64,000 bases of DNA from positions 930,001 to 994,000 of the forward strand of contig NZ_CP035490.1 of assembly GCF_004135205.1 (NCBI RefSeq), written 5' to 3'. Origin of the DNA: Hahella sp. KA22 (GTDB lineage: Bacteria; Pseudomonadota; Gammaproteobacteria; Pseudomonadales; Oleiphilaceae). Shown in pieces: positions 60,326 to 64,000 of the stretch. The notes under the pieces were generated by a model. It saw only the letters and a program-made list of their open reading frames with translations, made no database searches and was not told the DNA's origin. Position numbers and translations under genes: made by a program. The first letter of the stretch is position 1. Each line of letters opens with the position of its first letter.

Positions 60326-61519
60326 ATGAAAGCTTGGCAAAAGCTTGTCGGCTCAGTCGCAGCCTCATTGCTAGTGTCGGCCGGAGCGGTTTCGAGCGCG
60401 CATGCCGATATAGAAGAAGGGAAACTGGTTGTCTGGATAAACGGCGACAAAGGTTACAACGGACTACAGCAAGTCGGCGACTGGTTTGCGAAAGACACCG
60501 GCATCGAGGTGAGCGTCGCCCACCCTGATAACGTCACCGATAAATTCCAACAGGCCGCCGCTACCGGCAACGGACCTGATATTTTCATTTGGGCTCATGA
60601 CCGTTTTGGCGAGTGGGCGAAGTCCGGTTTGATCTCTCCGCTGAATCCTTCCAAGAAAATCAAAGACGAAACCGTGGATTTCACTTGGGACGCGGTGAGC
60701 TGGAACGGCAAAGTCTATGGTTATCCCATCGCGCTGGAAGCGGTTGGTCTGATCTACAACAAAGATCTGGTCCCCACGCCGCCCGCTACATTTGAAGACG
60801 TCATGGCGCTGGACAAGAAACTGGCGGCGGACGGTAAGCGCGCGATTCTGTGGGACTACAACAACACTTATTTCTCCTGGCCTCTGTTCGCCTCTAATGG
60901 CGGCTATCCGTTTAAAAAGAACGGCGCAGGCTATGACGTCAAGGACACTGGCGTGAACAACGCAGGCTCCAAGTCTGCGGCGAACCTGATCAAGCAGTTG
61001 ATCGAACAGGGCATGATGCCGAAAGGCGCTGACTACGGCGTCATGGAGTCCAAGTTCAACAAGGGCGAAGTGGCCATGATGATCAATGGTCCCTGGGCCT
61101 GGGGCAACCTGAAGAAGAGCGGCATCAACTTTGGCGTGGCGATGATTCCTTCCGTTAACGGCGAGCCTGGCAAACCGTTCACTGGCGTCCTGGCGGCTGC
61201 GGTCAACTCCGCCAGCCCGAACAAAGAGCTGGCGATCGAGTTCATCGAGAACTATATGCTGAACCTGAAAGGTCTGAAGATGGTGAACGACGACGTGCCT
61301 CTGGGCGCGGTGGCCAACAAGGCTTTTATGAAGGAACTGTCCGTCGACCCGAATATCGCCGCCACCTTCAAGAATGCGGAAATGGGCGAGCCCATGCCGA
61401 ATGTTCCTGAAATGGGCGCTTTCTGGTCCTCCATGGGGCCTGCGCTGCAAAACATCACGTCTGGCAGACAGAGCGTGGATGAGGCGTTGGACATGGCGGC
61501 GAAGCGTATCATTCGCTAA
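60326..61519 (+). CDS. malE: Maltose/maltodextrin-binding periplasmic protein
   Basis: This 397-residue protein has a 27-residue signal ending in SSAHA and mature sequence [34 protein letters not shown], a clear MalE match. Later segments [27 protein letters not shown] and the C-terminal [15 protein letters not shown] also fit. ATG 60326 has GAGG seven bases upstream. It feeds the MalF/MalG permease. A hairpin pair separates it from malF. Confidence 0.97.
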   Translation: MKAWQKLVGSVAASLLVSAGAVSSAHADIEEGKLVVWINGDKGYNGLQQVGDWFAKDTGIEVSVAHPDNVTDKFQQAAATGNGPDIFIWAHDRFGEWAKSGLISPLNPSKKIKDETVDFTWDAVSWNGKVYGYPIALEAVGLIYNKDLVPTPPATFEDVMALDKKLAADGKRAILWDYNNTYFSWPLFASNGGYPFKKNGAGYDVKDTGVNNAGSKSAANLIKQLIEQGMMPKGADYGVMESKFNKGEVAMMINGPWAWGNLKKSGINFGVAMIPSVNGEPGKPFTGVLAAAVNSASPNKELAIEFIENYMLNLKGLKMVNDDVPLGAVANKAFMKELSVDPNIAATFKNAEMGEPMPNVPEMGAFWSSMGPALQNITSGRQSVDEALDMAAKRIIR

Positions 61520-61566
61520 GACCGTCAATCGGGTTCAAGGATGAGCCCGCAGCCAACGCAAACACT

Positions 61567-61610
61567 TTCCGGTCTCGCCGGAATCGTTGCGACCTTTTTC
61601 GGCTACGCCG
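61567..61610 (+). promoter_or_regulatory. Two stem-loops between malE and malF
   Basis: TTCCGG/CCGGAA (61567-61583) is followed by a second stem CGGC/GCCG around TAC (61600-61610). Such intercistronic stems typically shield malE mRNA from 3' decay or reduce read-through, giving more MalE than MalF. Confidence 0.5.
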
Positions 61611-61659
61611 GAACATGCACGACCATTATTGATCAGACGTAGCAATAGGGGCTATATAC

Positions 61660-63210
61660 ATGCTAACTCACGCCCTTTCGTCACCTGTTGTAGATAAAAA
61701 GCGACCCATGACAAAAGCAGTTTTCAAGTGGGCGGCGGTCGGAGCCGTACTGTTATTGGCTCTATATTTGACTGTCGCACTGTACGCCCAGAACCAGATC
61801 GCCTTCGCGCTGCTGTTTCTGGTGGTAATCGGTTCGGCCGCTTATATCTTCAGCAGTCCGAAAGCTTATGCACACCGCTATATTTATCCCTCCATCGCCG
61901 GCATGGTGGTGTTTATCATTTTCCCCCTGTTGTACACCGTCGGCATAGGATTCACTAATTACAGCGCCAGTAACCTGCTGTCTCAGGAACGGGTGCTTGA
62001 GCAACTGCTCAGCCAGCGTTTCCAGACTGGCGAAGAAAGATACGATTTCAAGCTCTATCCTACGGACGACAAATTTGTCATGCGCCTGGAGAGCCCTGCG
62101 GGACAAAGCTGGGCGTCCGCGCCATTCAGTTTCAGTGAGCTGCAGAACCATGCATTGGCGGTGGCCCCGGTCGAGCAGGCGGCGCCGGATACCCAGCCGC
62201 TGGCGATCAAAGACGTCATCAAGCTGAAAGAAGACCTGAAAAGTCTGTCCGTCAATTTGGAAGGCGGCGCTTCGTTAAGCCTCGCCGGACTGCGCAACTT
62301 CGCGCCCATGCAGTCGCTGTACGGACTGCGTGACGACGGCAGCCTGGTCAATCAACAGACTGGCGTGGTGTATGCGCCGAATCAGGATGTCGGTTTCTAT
62401 GAAGGCCCTCAGGGCGAAACCCTGTCTCCGGGCTGGACCGTCACTATCGGCTGGGACAACTATGTGCAGGTGGTTACCGACTCCAGCATTCGCGATCCCT
62501 TCATCGAGATATTCGTGTGGACGCTGGCGTTCGCCACCATGACCGTTCTGTTTACTCTTGCGGTGGGGCTGGTGCTGGCGAATATCCTGCAATGGGATCA
62601 GCTCAAGGGCAAAGGCTTCTATCGCATGATGCTGATCCTGCCCTATGCCGTACCCGCCTTTATTTCCATCCTGGTGTTCAAAGGGCTGTTCAACCAGAAC
62701 TTTGGCGAGATCAATCTGGTGCTGGAGAATCTGTTCGGCGTGCGCCCGGACTGGTTTAGCGATCCGGCGCTGGCGCGCACCATGATACTGATCGTTAACA
62801 CCTGGCTGGGTTATCCCTACATGATGCTTTTGTGTATGGGGCTGTTGCAGGCGATTCCCCGTGATCTGTATGAAGCTTCCGCTATGGACGGAGCGACCCC
62901 GCTGGATAACCTGTTCCGCATCACCTTGCCGCAGATCATCAAGCCGCTGATGCCTCTGCTGATCGCCAGCTTTGCATTCAACTTCAACAACTTCGTGTTG
63001 ATCGCACTGTTGACCGGCGGCGCGCCGGATATCATTGGCGCCACCACGCCGGCGGGCACCACGGATCTATTGGTCAGCTACACCTACCGTATCGCTTTCC
63101 AGGATTCCGGGCAGAACTTCGGTCTGGCGGCGGCTATCGCTACGGCGATCTTCATCCTGGTGGGTTCGCTGTCGCTGATCAACCTCAAGTTGTCCAAGAT
63201 AAAGGTATAG
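61660..63210 (+). CDS. malF: Maltose ABC-transporter permease MalF
   Basis: This 516-residue membrane protein has about eight spans and a large periplasmic loop (about residues 95-275), a hallmark of MalF. The EAA cytosolic loop that docks the ATPase reads [20 protein letters not shown] (about 405-424). The N-terminus [24 protein letters not shown] is near the expected start; other in-frame ATG codons exist, such as 61708. malG begins ten bases after its stop codon. Confidence 0.96.
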   Translation: MLTHALSSPVVDKKRPMTKAVFKWAAVGAVLLLALYLTVALYAQNQIAFALLFLVVIGSAAYIFSSPKAYAHRYIYPSIAGMVVFIIFPLLYTVGIGFTNYSASNLLSQERVLEQLLSQRFQTGEERYDFKLYPTDDKFVMRLESPAGQSWASAPFSFSELQNHALAVAPVEQAAPDTQPLAIKDVIKLKEDLKSLSVNLEGGASLSLAGLRNFAPMQSLYGLRDDGSLVNQQTGVVYAPNQDVGFYEGPQGETLSPGWTVTIGWDNYVQVVTDSSIRDPFIEIFVWTLAFATMTVLFTLAVGLVLANILQWDQLKGKGFYRMMLILPYAVPAFISILVFKGLFNQNFGEINLVLENLFGVRPDWFSDPALARTMILIVNTWLGYPYMMLLCMGLLQAIPRDLYEASAMDGATPLDNLFRITLPQIIKPLMPLLIASFAFNFNNFVLIALLTGGAPDIIGATTPAGTTDLLVSYTYRIAFQDSGQNFGLAAAIATAIFILVGSLSLINLKLSKIKV

Positions 63211-63220
63211 GAGCGTTATT

Positions 63221-64000
63221 ATGGCGATGGTGCAGCCGCGTTCAGTGCGCTATCGGGTCTGGGCGACCCACTTTGGACTGCTGTGTTTTATCGGGATCAT
63301 TCTGTTCCCGCTGCTGATGGTGGTGTCGATCTCCTTCCGCACTGGCAACTTCGCAACCGGCAGCTTGCTGCCGGAGCATCCTTCTCTCGAACATTGGTCG
63401 CTGGCGCTGGGCATTCCCTATACCCAGGCGGACGGGACTGTATTGCAGCCGCCGTTTCCGGTGTTGTTATGGTTGTGGAACTCCATCAAGATCGCGGTGA
63501 TCTCCTCCGCGCTGATCCTGTTACTGTCCACTACCAGCGCTTATGCGTTCGCCCGTCTGCGCTTCAAGTTCAAGGGCGTGATCCTGAAGTCCATGCTGAT
63601 CTTCCAGATGTTTCCGCCGGTGCTGTCGCTGGTGGCGCTGTACGCCTTGTTCGATCAGATCGGCAACCATGTGAGCTGGCTCGGCATCGACACTCACGGC
63701 GCGGTGATTCTCGCTTCGCTGGGGGGCATGGCGCTGCATATCTGGACGATCAAAGGGTATTTCGAATCCATTGACCGCTCGCTGGAGGAGGCCGCCATTG
63801 TGGACGGCGCCACCACCTGGCAGGCGTTCCGCTACATCTTGCTGCCGCTGTCGGCGCCCATTCTCGCGGTGGTGTTTATCCTCGCTTTCGTGATGAACAT
63901 CATGGAGTACCCGATCGCCTCCATCCTGCTGTTGGATGTGAACAACCTGACCCTGGCGGTGGGCGCTCAGCAGTACCTCTATGAGCAGAACTATTTGTGG
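63221..64000 (+). CDS. malG: Maltose ABC-transporter permease MalG (partial, runs off the window)
   Basis: The first 260 residues are present. The start ATG has AGGAG seven bases upstream. The spans near residues 20-40 and 85-110, and the EAA loop [21 protein letters not shown] (about 188-208), match MalG. The C-terminus lies beyond base 64000; the family length suggests about 35 residues are missing. malK is expected further on, as no ATPase gene is in this window. Confidence 0.95.
   Translation, partial: MAMVQPRSVRYRVWATHFGLLCFIGIILFPLLMVVSISFRTGNFATGSLLPEHPSLEHWSLALGIPYTQADGTVLQPPFPVLLWLWNSIKIAVISSALILLLSTTSAYAFARLRFKFKGVILKSMLIFQMFPPVLSLVALYALFDQIGNHVSWLGIDTHGAVILASLGGMALHIWTIKGYFESIDRSLEEAAIVDGATTWQAFRYILLPLSAPILAVVFILAFVMNIMEYPIASILLLDVNNLTLAVGAQQYLYEQNYLW

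Noticed and set aside
1-64000. CRISPR arrays, tRNA or rRNA genes, phage genes and insertion-sequence transposases
   Set aside because: None was recognised by reading; the only repeat family seen is the 139-bp hairpin element.

Overview
The window looks like chromosomal DNA of a free-living marine-type gammaproteobacterium. The best guess is Hahella or a close relative in the Oceanospirillales. That rests on moderately GC-rich, GCG-rich coding sequence, a HexR-controlled Entner-Doudoroff set, a GlyGly-CTERM exported nuclease, TRAP transport and a maltose system. No rRNA, tRNA, CRISPR array, phage or insertion sequence was recognised. The taxon is inferred from gene content, not measured.

Layout. 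1-7.4 kb: a lipid-modification locus. An NTF2-like and a chalcone-isomerase-like gene are transcribed leftward; a tight six-gene rightward operon follows (fatty acid desaturase, FAD oxidoreductase, DUF1365, two cyclopropane-synthase-like methyltransferases, DUF1295). 7.4-13 kb: a DUF4382 lipoprotein, a small lipoprotein, a CHASE-GGDEF-EAL c-di-GMP protein and a LamB-type maltoporin. 13.3-17.5 kb: hexR divergent from zwf-pgl-eda. 17.5-25 kb: leftward genes for an M14-type deacylase, a GCS2-type ligase, a FemAB-like acyltransferase, a periplasmic binding protein and a large secreted nuclease. 25-38.5 kb: mixed single genes (GIY-YIG, methyltransferase, hydrolase, pentapeptide/K+ channel, S8-like protein, HNH, KAP NTPase, ArfB, 5'-nucleotidase, binding protein, small hypotheticals, a dual-specificity phosphatase). 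38.7-43.9 kb: a DctP-Q-M TRAP transporter followed by a Cache histidine kinase and a NarL-type regulator. 43.9-49.6 kb: small envelope and hypothetical genes and a broken SEC-C gene. 49.8-56.2 kb: gap-pyk divergent from edd-glk-aldo/keto reductase. 56.2-64 kb: a lipoprotein, a racemase, a membrane protein, a secreted alpha-amylase, then malE-malF-malG (malG runs off the end).

How the genes work together. The two sugar clusters (13.4-17.4 and 49.8-55.3 kb) encode all Entner-Doudoroff enzymes from glucose to KDPG cleavage, plus GAPDH and pyruvate kinase. HexR-like operators lie in both divergent promoters, so one local repressor probably controls the whole route. The amylase, maltoporin and MalEFG can degrade, import and feed maltodextrins into it; MalT-like GGGGA(T/G)GAG motifs stand upstream of the maltoporin and between the amylase and malE.

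Most unusual signals. (1) A 139-bp element made of five consecutive hairpins occurs twice, base-for-base identical and in inverted orientation, each copy only 2-3 bases beyond a stop codon. (2) pyk carries an apparent one-base deletion, a small SEC-C gene appears split by three +1 shifts, and an S8-protease-like gene may be shifted near its end. These are either real gene decay or sequence errors. (3) The first Cfa-like enzyme lacks two expected bicarbonate ligands of true cyclopropane synthases, which suggests different methylation chemistry.
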